64,000 nt of DNA from Acanthaster planci. Taxonomy: Eukaryota; Echinodermata; Asteroidea; Valvatida; Acanthasteridae. Position 1 is the stretch's first letter, and each line of letters opens with the position of its first letter. The translations under genes were made by a program, and so were the position numbers. Positions 14,194 through 26,700 of this stretch are shown one piece after another. The notes beneath the pieces were generated by a model. That model was not told the DNA's origin. It worked only from the letters and a program-made list of their open reading frames with translations, and searched no databases. The stretch spans positions 162,780 through 226,779 of the forward strand of contig NW_019091460.1 in assembly GCF_001949145.1 (NCBI RefSeq), given 5' to 3'.

Positions 14194-14220
14194 CTTCAAT
14201 AGAACCTACGCATGCGCAAT
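14187..14220. promoter_or_regulatory. TRAPPC14 core promoter: YY1-type start site plus NRF1-type palindrome
   Basis: On the minus strand the initiator ATG sits in AAGATGGCGGAC (14196-14185), the classic YY1 motif overlapping a start codon. Just upstream (14208-14220, plus strand ACGCATGCGCAAT) is an NRF1-like GCATGC palindrome. Housekeeping TATA-less promoters often combine these elements. No TATA box is seen. Confidence 0.5.
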
Positions 14221-14330
14221 CTTGGCGCTTTAATACTTGTCCATAATTTTTATCGTACAAGATACTTGATTGGGTAATTGTCTTGGAAATAGCGGATTCG
14301 TGGCGAATTATATTACGTTTGCCTTTAACA

Positions 14331-14433
14331 TTTCCGGGTGAAGAAAGGTATTATAGAAGATCTTTTTTCATTGGTTTATGATTAAGTTATCATTATATTC
14401 TCGCCGGTACGCAGGTTCATCATGTCCGGAAGT
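14331..14433 (+). promoter_or_regulatory. ETS-type motifs opposite the TRAPPC14 promoter
   Basis: TTTCCGGGTG at 14331-14340 and CCGGAAGTG at 14426-14434 resemble ETS/GABP sites. They lie 140-240 bp upstream of the TRAPPC14 start and could drive plus-strand transcription toward the GDPD5-like gene. A GAG|GTAACA donor-like site near 14552 could end a non-coding first exon. This is motif reading only. Confidence 0.25.
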
Positions 14434-17400
14434 GTTTCGCTCTGATTTGCATCATTTTTCTGATAAGTTGCACAGGGAATAAAGCAGGGAATGTGGCCTG
14501 ATAACCAGTGACTCTGCATGCTGCTGTTGAGCAATGATTCGATGAGGTCTGAGGTAACATGTCATTAAAATCGTAACAAAAATGTTGACCATAATATCAT
14601 CATGTTCATGCATCGTGTCATGCAAGACATTGTTGGATCGTGGTCTTTGCTAGATGTGGTGTGTTTCTATCTCCAAAAATCCTCCATGGTTGAGGCTACC
14701 CAGTGTTTGTTTACTACAAATGTGGACACCCTGTTTTCAACTGCTGACTAAAACCCAGTGCATGGTTAATGTTATGTTGTGTAGTGTTCATTCCAGACAG
14801 GCCAGATTAACGTTAGTGCATGTACGTAGCCTAGACCTTAATATGTTCAGCAAGCCTACTGCTCTTATTTAAATTTTGAATGAACAACTTTTTTACCCGC
14901 AGCATGTCTTCATTAATAGTTCAAAATGTGAACATGGTGAAATTTTGATCAGGTTTGGTAGTAGTTGGATGACAATATGTGTACCTTCAGTAGAGTTTAT
15001 GTACAATGTATTGCTATTGGCAGATTGGGGTCCACTAGGTTAGGATTGCTTGATAACATTTGACAAGTCTAAGCACTTTGAAATAAAATGTTAGGGGCCT
15101 GGGTAAGTGCAGGAATTTTCTACCTGGAGGAGACTTCAACCAACTGCATTCAAAACCACACAGCTGGTCTAATTTCTTGCTTTTCTTTATTGAGTTGAAT
15201 ACCCCTATCTTTACCCAATTTACATGTACATGTACTTGTGTGAAATTCCAATTAGACTATATAAAGTAGAGATAAACTCAAAGAATCTTTCATCACACCA
15301 GTAAACATCTCTTGAACAGCTCAAAACAGTCAGATTTCATTACTCTTTCTACACAAGTCAAAATAACTTAGGGGTTTTTATGATGACATGTTGGTGTCAT
15401 AAGTCTACTTTTGAAGGAGCTGTAGGTATTTACATTTGTGTATAAAACTACATGTAAAACATAACTATCAAAAAGTACTAAGCCAAGTACTTTTGAGTAT
15501 TTTTGTCATAAAACCTTAATTTCAATCAAACAGTGATGGTCTGAAGTCATCATTTTATTTAGTAGTAATCTTACATAACGTGCATTTACATGTACAGTCC
15601 AATGCCCATGCTCTATATATTCATTTAGTTGTTCCCTCTTCACTGTCCAGTTTAGTATTTGGTTTAAACTTCTGGACTACAGCATTGATTTGTTCAAATA
15701 CATGTACAGTACATGTTACTTAATGTACAGTAAATTATACATTCAATCCTGTGATGAGCAAGTTTCCTCTTTTCTGACTTCCTTTATATGTATGTCATTG
15801 CCATTGATAAGAAATAGTACACTGTCATTCATCTTTCACAGTGGAATTGCCTCTAAATGGCACAATTGCATTATTCTTCATAAATTTCATATTTTTGTCT
15901 GGTTTATATTTGAAATCCACTACAAATTGCCAACTTCAACCTCATCTTCTGTGTGTTGCCATGGATACCTTCCCCCATTAATTATTCCCACTGTGATTAA
16001 TTATAGAAGCTTCTGCCTATCCACTCACAAATTGTATTCATTAAGGAACAAGAGGTAATTATGGTATAATGTAGGTTTCAAGAGAGTCACATACACCATG
16101 TCTATAAACACAGATTTACAATTGTCAAACATTAATCAACTCTACATGAATATTCATGTATACATGAATCTACACAAAGCATGGCTTTTTCTTTTGCATT
16201 AGAAAACTCACTCTTGTCATGTTCTTTGTCTAAACATTCTGTGCCCTTTTACTTTCTATCCAATACATGAGTACATTATCACTGTTACTGTTGTAAACCC
16301 TGACTTGGTCCATACGTATGTACTATGTACCATGTCAAATCTATTGTGTACTGGCCAGAGTATTTAGCCCAGCAATGTACATGTACTATGTGTTGGTTCC
16401 TGTATACTGACCCTAAAGATGGTCCATCAATTACAGGTTCTTTGATATCCTGAAAACACACTGCACATTAAGTGTCTGCACATACACACTATAGTGTGTC
16501 ACATCAGTGGTCACATTACGGAAACAACCCCTCTGCCCAACAAGGAGTCTTATCAGGCACTAAATAGGCCCTCTAATAATCAATATTTAGATGTTAATTT
16601 ATTCCAGGCCAGTCTCTGGCTACATTTAAATCTGTTGAGAGCTCGGTCTAGGTCTTCTCTCCATAATATAAAATACACAGAGACACGCTGACGATAGACA
16701 CAGATCGGACACAGTGTATGACTCAGCCACTCATCTGATTGATAAATGATTCTTGTTGGTCATGTGACTGCTATCTTGCAAATGCACTCATCATTTGGTT
16801 TAGGTCTCCACCTTCACATCTTATAATGCCAAAACATTGATGCTTAGTCAGAAAAAGGTCAGAGAGGTCAAGCCTTCCTCAGAGTGAATTGTCCTTGATA
16901 TCTTCCTGTGTAGATACATGTGTACTGGACTTGCTGAGTCAATTGACAAAGTGTTCATGGTAACTGCTGTCTATGGCACTATGAATAATGACCACTCTGC
17001 TTCATGCAGTTTTAAGCTGTGGAATAAATTTTTCTACTCGGGACACTTTACAGGCAAAAGTGCATGTGTAACTACAGGTACATGTAGATGTGAGCTTGAT
17101 GTTAGTATGGGTATGTATTATCCAAAATAAACTGTGACAAAGGCTTTCCTTTGTCATCAGGTCATTTTCAACTCTTTAGGTCTGACTTGATTTGTGAGGT
17201 GACTCGTATGAATTGACTTGTGGACTGACTTGTGTTCATTTGTGACTGACTCATTTCCAACTCTGAAACTGGTTTCCAGTGGTTCTTTGAATTCATTTTT
17301 TAATTCATTCTCAATTTATTCACAGATCAGCCATGGAAGGATAGACAATCTGCACAAACATGACTGGATACCTTAACATCCGTTGGCATTGCATGAGTGT

Positions 17401-17728
17401 ATTCCATAGAGACGCTGTTCAGTCAAGCCCAGACATCAGGAAACTAGGAATTGATGACGTCATATCAGCTTCGGGGATGAGAGTGTGTAGGACTGTAAGC
17501 ATTTCTTGTCTGTAACTCAGCCCTGGATGGATTCAGCACTGCACATACAGTATATGTATACAGAGGGTTCACGTAAGTGATCTTACTGCAAATTGCAATC
17601 AGTAACTAGTAAACAATCAGATGACCTTGTCTGACCCCTGAGGCTCAGGACAAACTCCTCTGCAGCACATTTCAAGATCAGATTCATCTTTACTTGCAAG
17701 CGTCAGTGGGTACTGCTTAGGTGTCAAG
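14434..17728. other. Region between TRAPPC14 and the GDPD5-like start codon
   Basis: No coding exon was supported. If the GDPD5-like gene starts near 14.4 kb this is its 5' UTR and first intron. 17330-17510 is a candidate 5' UTR or promoter segment and contains a perfect CRE. TACATGTACATGT-type palindromes recur. Confidence 0.4.
17455..17462. promoter_or_regulatory. Perfect CRE palindrome TGACGTCA upstream of the GDPD5-like start
   Basis: TTGATGACGTCATATC contains the full cAMP-response element TGACGTCA, 267 bp before the GDPD5-like ATG. CREB/ATF binding is known for this octamer. Position close to the first coding exon suggests a proximal promoter or a 5' UTR exon. Confidence 0.35.
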
Positions 17729-20700
17729 ATGGTTTCTCACATTCGTTTGGAGAACACACAGAACTATAAACAGCAGGTGTGTCTGTCTGTCATGACTGGT
17801 CTCTATGGATGCAGGTGGAAAAGATATCAAAGGTCAACAGAACCCACAACAAAGGTACTGATTTATTCTTATTTATACTAATTGGAGTTCATTTTTGTGT
17901 GCAATACCTCCATAATTAGATGACACTAGATGTACATTAGAAGAAACTGGCCAGGAGCCCCTTGTGAAATGCAGAATATTAAGTTCAGGTTGATGAACCT
18001 AAAGGTGTTGCAGAATTAAAATTTCATTGATGAAACAAGTCAAGTAATATAACCCGTATGAAGTGATAAGAAAGAAGCTTTTACATGTTTTAATTAAATA
18101 TTTAGTAAGATATGTTCATACGTGTTGTTGGCAGTTAAAGTTACTACGTGTCACTCAGTTTTGTACTACGTGTACATGGGTTTTCTTAATTGATGAAATC
18201 AATCATTCTTAACAACGTGCTGTTCATAGGTTCTGTATTTCAATGAAGTGCATGTACATGTATTTTAAGATTTGAATTCTTGCTTCTGTCTTCATGTACT
18301 GTACTCCAGTGTAATGGTTGAGGCACCTGTCGTATCTCAGCAAACCTTTTAGAGAGGTGTGAAATATTCAAACACTCACTATTACTTGTTGCCTGAGGCT
18401 ATTAACCTTTAGAAAGTTAAAAGGTTTTCACACAGTGTGTTTTGTGAATTGAGTTGTCCTACAAATTTCTCCTTTTTTTCAGTTTGAGAAAGCATGGGTT
18501 CTTCTGGTGGCAGTGTGCTTTTCTTTTATCATTATGTTTCTGTACTACTGGGTCATGGCGCAAAATGATTTGGCAGATTTCAATAGGTAAGCTTTGGATT
18601 TTGCAGAATCCATACATGTACATGTAGGGTCCTTGATAATCTTGTCTTGCATGTCCCAGTTGTTGAGGTCATCAAGTGAGAGGAAGTAATCAACTAGTGA
18701 CAGCTAGATACAAGAGCATACAAAAGCTGTGGATTTCCAGGAAGAAGATAGAATCTCTGGGGTCAATTCCTTGCAATGCTCAGATTGACTGGCTTCCACC
18801 CAAATGGTTCTCACCATACCATGTCATGATCCTTGTTTAGCTTTAAACATTTTGGCTTTTGTGGTTGATAATTGAGATATTTGTGTGTAAACGAATTCTG
18901 TTGTCAAACAAGGTGCACTTGTTCAACATTCAGAATAACTTTTTTTGAAATACTTTCAAACCTTCAGTTATTAATTCATTCATCATACCTTATAATTGAT
19001 GTAACATTCTCATGGGGCAAGAGGTACACCTTAAAGCTTGTTGACGTTCTATCTCTTCAAGGGTTTCCCAAGTATAACATTTATAATCCTATATATAGGA
19101 CTGATATCACTCAAACACATACATGCACCTGTTGTGTACCACATGTTTGTTTCTGTTGCAGCATGATATTTACCAAAGTTTATTTTTGTTTATTTTGGTT
19201 TAGTTTCATTTATGGAGAGTTGCAGAGTTGGTTCAATTGGTTCATGTTGCTGTACATTCTAACCATACTCACACTCATCTATGTGGGAATACTTGTGGTA
19301 AGTAACCTTACGCTATGTTTAATGAGTAATATTAAGTCTATCCCTCAGTTTAGAAGTAAAGAAGGGTACGTGGTTGAAGTTGTTGGAGATCTGACCTGTT
19401 AATGAAGTGTTGATCAATCCAGTATCAGCTGCATTATTCCTACAATGCTTAGATTTTATGTGGACTGTATCATGTGTCCCCTCATCAGGGTATGTAACAT
19501 GTAATAAGTGTGTAAGGCCTGTTTTAATGGGGTTTTTCTGTATTCTCCAATCTGGGTATATATATTGTGTGACACCTTCTCCATTTATTATTACTACTTC
19601 ATTCTAGGTATTAGCCATTGCACATGGCATAACAGGACGGCAGCTATACCTCCATTGGGTCCATAAAGTCCCTGTGGTGTTGATTCTTGCATCATGCATC
19701 ATTGTAGTGATTGTCCTCACCGAGCTATGGAAAAGTGAATGGGTCTTAGTTGCATTAACATTACAGGTAAGTTGTCTTTGTGATAACGAACAAAAATCAA
19801 CCAAATTATGTAGTTAGGTTTCCCAAATTGTCGCTTCAAGCTCTGGTGATCCATGTTTGAGTCTCACCTGATACACCATGTGTATATGTATTGTCATTGC
19901 TAACAGAATTACCTGGATTTTCTGGGTTGTTTTTAGGACTTAAGGATCTTCCAATATTTTTCTTTCCAAAGGACTGTTTACATTATGCTGCTCTCATACA
20001 CTACTAGTATAAATACGTGTACTTGCTTTACAGCACATTGAGTTCCAGCTTTGTTCACACCTGTCAGTGAATTCATCTGTTTATAGGTGACGGCACCTGT
20101 TCTTCAAATAGTTGCTGTTGTGATTCTGACGGTCTTAGCATGGCCTCTTGCTGGTCTCTGGTGGAGAAATCACCAAATAGGTGAGTGCATCAGATCGATA
20201 ACAGCACTGTGGGATCATTCCCAATAGCTATCAGACCATCACTGTGTGGACCTATTTAGAAAGACATGCCAATAACAGCCCGTGTGACTAGATACAGGAC
20301 CATCACTGTGTGGACTCATGTAGAAAGACATGCCAATAACAGACCCTTGTGACTAGATAGCGGACCATCACTGTGTGGACCCAAGTTTTTAAACTGATCA
20401 TTCATGTGTAGGTTTGTAACAAATCTAGTGTGGATTGCTAAGAAAACCTGAGCAACAAATACTTGAAGTATTGTTTTGAGGAGTTAGGTGTAGTGTCTAC
20501 TGTCTGCAGTTCCTCCTCAGTAATTATTGAACAATTTCAAGTTGTGATGTTCTTTGTTGCACACAGTGATACAGTGGACATTTCTGCTTTGGCGGCCAGA
20601 GCTCATCAGAAAGTGTGTCAAGGACTGTGTTTTGTTACGTTGTGTTCAATTCCATTTGCAATGGAATTCATTGCTCTTTTGTAAATAGACAGAATTTCTA

Positions 20701-23700
20701 AGAACTCTTTAAATTTTTCTTTTTGTAGCCTGTCGGTGTATTTCTCTGATAGCATACACCATCTTGCTGCTATTTGTGTATCTTAGTCCATTAATTATGC
20801 ATCCACCATGTGTCATCAACACGGTAGATCTACCAGCCAAGCCCCCAATCATTGCTCACAGAGGAGCTGAACAAGTTAGTCTTATTTCAAGAAGTTGTCA
20901 GCGATTTCTAATTTTCATACTAGGTTTTACCCTCACAACGATGTATATTCACACCGTGGTGCAAGAGTTAATGAAAATATCACAAGTTTGGTCAGGTGGA
21001 ATTCGAACCCACAATTCCTGCTTACTAGTGCAGAGGTCTTAACCACTCGGTCACCAAGTTTGGCATGGCTGGCTTGTATCCATGCAGCAGCAGGTACCGC
21101 AAACAGTCAGTGATGTTGAGTCAGCTTTGTGTCTGACAGACGTTAAAACCCAGTATAAAATCAACATCACTCTGATGCAAAGCTAAATTAATAGCATTTT
21201 CTACTGATGTTTTGTAGATAAGAAATGTTGTCTTAGAACTTAAAATCCAAATTAAAGTATGTATTATATTTCATGTACTTTTAATTTCATCCCCAGCTTG
21301 CTCCTGAAAACACCGTCATTTCCTATCAAACAGCAGCCAATTATTCTGTGTATGGATTTGAGACGGACGTAAGAATAAGGTTAGAATATGGACAAGGTTC
21401 TGAGGTTTATTCCATCATCTTGTATGAAAATCATCAAATTTACTACGCAACCTTCATTGTCCCATATCTTCTTTCCTTCATGTAAGCCTTTTGTCTAACC
21501 CACCATCGGTCTCCTTTGTTAGTTTGTCTCTCTCCTTGTTTGTCATTTTTATCATCTTTTGACTAATTGCCTAAATTCATGTGTGACTCCATAAGTTCTT
21601 GTTTCTCATCTTTGGCTACCTTTATTTCCCTTTTTCCTGCGATTTTGCTTCTATCCAAAGTTGATCTGCCTGTTTGCTCATATGTAAGAGAAATAAGAAG
21701 CACTGTTAACATGTATATGGATGCATGTTTGTTTAATAGTAAAAATCAACTTTCCAAGATAAAGTCTCAGCCCAAACTAAACATTCACAATTCGAGTCAC
21801 AATTGATTTTGTTCACCAAGAGAGGTCTCAATTCATCCAGAATTCAAATCCTATCTTATTCGTTTTTCTACTTCTCTTTCCCAGTTTGGATGGCATACCA
21901 TTCTTAATGCATGACAGTACTCTGGCAAGAACCACCAATGTGCATGAAGTATTCCCTAATAGAACAGACCATTTATCAGAGAGCTTCACATGGAATGAGT
22001 TACAAAAGTTGGACGCTGGTTCGTGGTTCCTTCAGGTAATTTATATCCCATCAATAGGCGCTTTAAAACACAATCACAAGGTTATCACCTGGTGGCAATA
22101 TCACCCAGTAATAGTTTACTGAAATGTCTGATTTTTGTTTTTAATGTCCTGTTCACTTTGTCAACACAAACAAGATTGAGTCAGTAGTAGTCGGAGATGG
22201 TGTACAACACTCACCTAGTTTTCTTGAATCTTTTGGTAACAATCTTGTTGGAATGCATACAGGAAAGTGTGAATGGTTCATGTGTATTGATGTAAAATAA
22301 GCTTTATAGGTCAACTCTTGTAAAAAAAGAAAAGAAAAAGAAATAAGAAAATTTGATTTTGCATTTAATTCGTGTATTTATCCGTACTGTTCGAGATTTG
22401 AATGATGACTGAATTTTAACTGTTCTCCAAAGAAAGGAATTGAAAATTTTGTAAATCAAGATCACATTAAGTTCATATTAATTACGGGTTTTTGCCCTTA
22501 CCAGACATACATATTTCTAAACACTGTGTACCTAGTGCTTGTCCGAGAGCTTACGAAAAAAAATTCACAGGCTTACTCAGATGGGACTCGAACCCCCAAC
22601 TTCCTGCTTTAACTACTGCAGGTGTCTTAACCACTCAACCACTGAGCTTGCTGATGATTGGCTGGTTGGTCCAAGTCAGGTGTAGCAGCGGGTACCGCAA
22701 ACTATTGTCAAGATGTAGCTTGTGGTGGAGATATGTTAATTTTAATTATGTCGGGTAAGGGCAAAACTTGTAATTAAAATTAACGTCTTCCCGATGCAAA
22801 GTACATCTTGACCACATCCAGTTCATTTCCTGCAACTCATTCTTCTAGTTACAGCCACAGAATAAAACATTAGGTCTGCTTTTGCAGGAAGACATTAACA
22901 AGTGAATCAAAATATTTTCACCTTGTTTGTTGTCATGCTTTCAGCGGGACCCATTGAATAAACTGAAATATGTCCCAGAGAAAACAAGAGAGAAATACAA
23001 ACAACAGAAAATCCCTGGTTTTGAGGACTTCTTGAAGCTTGGTGTCCTGTACAACAAGACTGTGGTTTTTGATGTGTTTAAACCACCCAAAGGACATCAT
23101 TTCCGACATAACTATACGCAGCTGGTGGTTGACATGATTTTAGCTTCAGGGATTCAACAAGAAAAGGTTGGTGAAATATTCATGACTTGGTTCTGTAATA
23201 GCCAGTTAGGTAAGCGCTACCAAGCGCTACCTAAGCTGTGTGGTCAGAGTAAGATTATCTTACGGTGCTGCAGATATATTTGTAAGAGGTTATGTGTGAG
23301 GGCTCATTAGTCGTGCTCATCAATCAACATCCTTGTAGTTCTGTAATACCACTAGAGCAAGCTACATTTATGAGAGAGTGTAACCATACAAATGCAATGA
23401 TACCAAGTGATTTCTTGTTATACATCATGTTTGTAATTCACCGTTTAAGGCAATATACAAGGTCACAGCATGCACAAATTTCATTTCTGTTTGCCAAGCC
23501 CTTCCAGTTTCTAGACTTCCTACTTTCCATTAAAACATTTGGTAAGGTTCTTCCTGTGTTGGGTTATGTCAGGTTTGGTGGCTTCACAATGAAAGTAGAA
23601 GTTGGGTTGAAAAGAAAGCTCCAGGCTTTGTGCAGACTGCTGAAGGCTGGCTTGATGTCGATGAAATGCTGGATGAAAACATCACTAATGTCAATGCAGA

Positions 23701-26700
23701 GTTTTCAGAGGTCAATGAAGATGATATCAGGTTTGAAAAGTTAACATAGATGATGCAAAAACATTTAAAAGATATGACAGCAAAGAAAGTTTTCGTGTTT
23801 TAGATGTGGAGAGAAAAACTTCCTAATTGCCAGTGTCAATCAATAAGGATTGGAAATATGTATGGTTCTCTTGGAAGATGCCATTTGAATTGAAGGACGA
23901 GGAATGTTGTACATGTACATACCTTAAAAGCCAAATTTATTTCTTACTTTGAATAATTTCAATCATTTATACACTTGATAGATTATATGCTGAGAATTTC
24001 ATCACCACGAATATCTACATAATCAACACTCCTGCGTTATACTCTATTTATTGGTGTGTTGGGACGCAAACTATTACCAGTGGTGCATGTCAAGATCTCT
24101 ACGATATCAAAGCACCTGTTTGGCACATGGTAAGACAGTCGAAAGAATCAGATAATTTCCAAGTGCACTGAAGATAACTGGGTCATTCCATGAGGTTGGG
24201 GCACAATTTGTGATGGTGTCCTTGTGACATCCAAAACTTCTACCACCTGTCATGACCTGTAAAGTACGTCATTTACTCTGTCAATATAAGACACACCTTT
24301 GCATTCAACCTTTCAATATGTATAACAATGTCAATTTGGAATCCACATGCAGAGAAATAACTGCTCATTTGTACAGAACCCATGTAACAATTGACATCGT
24401 CACAAATTGTGCCTCAACCTCATGGAATGACCCAACTGTGTAGATGTTTGTTGTGATACATAGTAAAAGGTTATATATTGATTGAAGTAGATCTTACCCC
24501 ATTGAATTAATAAAGACACTTACACTCTCGTTTCTCATACTGTTGTATGTTTTAGCACTGAGAATGCATTGGCATAAATTCTAAAATGAATCAAGTGGTC
24601 TGCCCTCAACAGTTGTAATATTCAACAAACAAGTTTGATTTGCTTTTGTGTTTTTATTCTGTTTAGACACCCACTGCATTCCTTATTGTAAGCATTGTGC
24701 TCGGTGTAGCCTCAGCATTGTGTGTTTCAGCTATATTTATCATTCAGAGGTAAGATTTTAATATTTAGAGACCGTACTTGTATCCCATCTCAGGATGCTT
24801 GTCATAGCAATGGTAAGGAGAAACAAAGGCCCGCAGGAATTCAATTACATTACTGTTCTTATTGATGTGCCCGGGAGCCCCGGCAGTCCTTTTCACGAGT
24901 AAACTGCTAAGCAAATGTTCCTTTGCCAAGCAGAAGTTGGTCAACAACCCTGTTTTAGAATCTGATTCACATGCTTTTTCTGGGCTCAGTAACTCTGTCC
25001 CCAGCTCTTCCGGTTACTGTTTTATTTGTGCATCTTTTGATAGGGTGGAGTTCAAGGAGAGCCTTTTGAATTTGTCATCTGAAATTGCATGGTGATGCTA
25101 CTCACATCTGTTTATATTCTACAGATGTCGTCATCCTGCAAGAGAAGTCAATCCTGAATCCATATCCCTTCATTCCCCACGCCATTTTGCCAGTAGTACC
25201 AACAAGAAAAGCGATAGAGAATTACTTTATCGTACCAATGAAGATACAATGTTTAGTCCTGCTCACGCTACAGGTAAAAATGTACAGGTAAGTCAAAGAC
25301 GATAATGGCCCTTAGAAGTCTATGATGAAATTAACCTCATCATGTGATTTCTTGAAGACTTTTTTAGTTACAAATATAGGTAAATGTGGGGCAGGTTCCA
25401 GTCTGCTTTAACTATTTGCTGCCGGGTACCCGTTTTCAAGCTCATGAGCTTTATACACAAAGCCGGGGAAGCCTGAAACCGGAACAAAAGAGCTGGGCCT
25501 TGTAACAAAAGACCATGCTCCGCACAAAAGACTGAGCTGCTGGGCATTACTGACATTTTTTCACTCTCAGTAGTGGAGATAATCCAGCCTTGTTTTGAAA
25601 CAGTATACCAAGGTTTTGGGCATTTAGTGCGAGTGGATTACCACCGGGGACAAAAGCGCTTCACTACCACAGCGATGAGCCACACAGCACCCCTGTACGC
25701 TAATCTGGCCCCTATTAAAAAGAGGTCAGCAGCGTACTATGCCAGGTTCGTGAACAAAAGAAAGTTCTATAAAACCGCACAATCTGGGCTCTTTTTACAA
25801 GGCTGCAGGCCTCGCTGAAATACCCGGGCATCAGTAGATTTTGTCAGGCTACAGTGGCCACCAGAAAGTTATTCATGTTGGTATAAACTTCCATTAATTG
25901 AAATGATGAATTTTTGAAGATTTTTGAAAACCGAAAATCTTGAAATTTGCCCGTATGTGTGCACTGCATTTTTCCAACCACCCGGCAGCAAGTGGTTAAC
26001 ATAGTGTCTGTTTTACTCAAAATCATTTAAGGTTCTCTGTTTGAAAACCTAAGTTTCTGATATTGGGCACTTTGATTTATTTGTTTAATTCCATTTGCAA
26101 TCCCAAAATGTAGTTGTAAGGTCTGTGCATAGTGTGTATTCTGTGTGGATGTTTGTTAACTTTTGTTTCAGTTTTTATTTTATCTCATTTGAAGTATTTA
26201 CATGTGCATTTCTACACCTCCCTTTTTCACTTTTTGTTTCATATATTTTCAGTTCTGTTCTTTATTTTCAACAGTTATTATTTTTATTTGTTGCATTTTG
26301 TATTTTGTTCTTCAACCAATAGACCCCCAGTAACCCCAAAGATGAAGCAACTCCTCAAACTACGGTATGAACTGCAAATCCTAAAAGCACTTTTCGTTTG
26401 TTGAAGTGGAAGATGCATTCTCTAAACTCAGGGTTGCAGTGATCTAATTCTAATCCAAAACCTTTTAATATTGAGAATTATCAAAATGAATGTTAAGTTG
26501 TATATTACTTCATTAATACAATACCATTTGAAATCCGCCCCTTTGGTATGGGTTGTGATAGCTTGCAGTTGAAGGTCTTCCGGGTTTCATAAAATCTGAG
26601 GCTTGAGGATTTTTTCATTCTAAAATGAGGAAAACCTCTTCAGACTATTTTTTTGTGTCAGGAAAAGGATTCATAAAAAAGCACTAATTGACAAGTACGT

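Noticed and set aside
18872-19402. 176-codon open frame on the plus strand
   Set aside because: It runs through intron 2 of the GDPD5-like gene; only 19204-19297 is an exon, and that is read within the spliced gene.
20992-21056. Functional tRNA gene on the minus strand
   Set aside because: A and B boxes are present, but acceptor-stem pairing is not, and a second diverged copy exists nearby, so it is a repeat.
24855-25030. Second transposon next to GDPD5-like exon 12 (CCCGGGAGCCCCGGCAG)
   Set aside because: GC-rich and possibly repeat-derived, but no matching inverted end or coding remnant was found.
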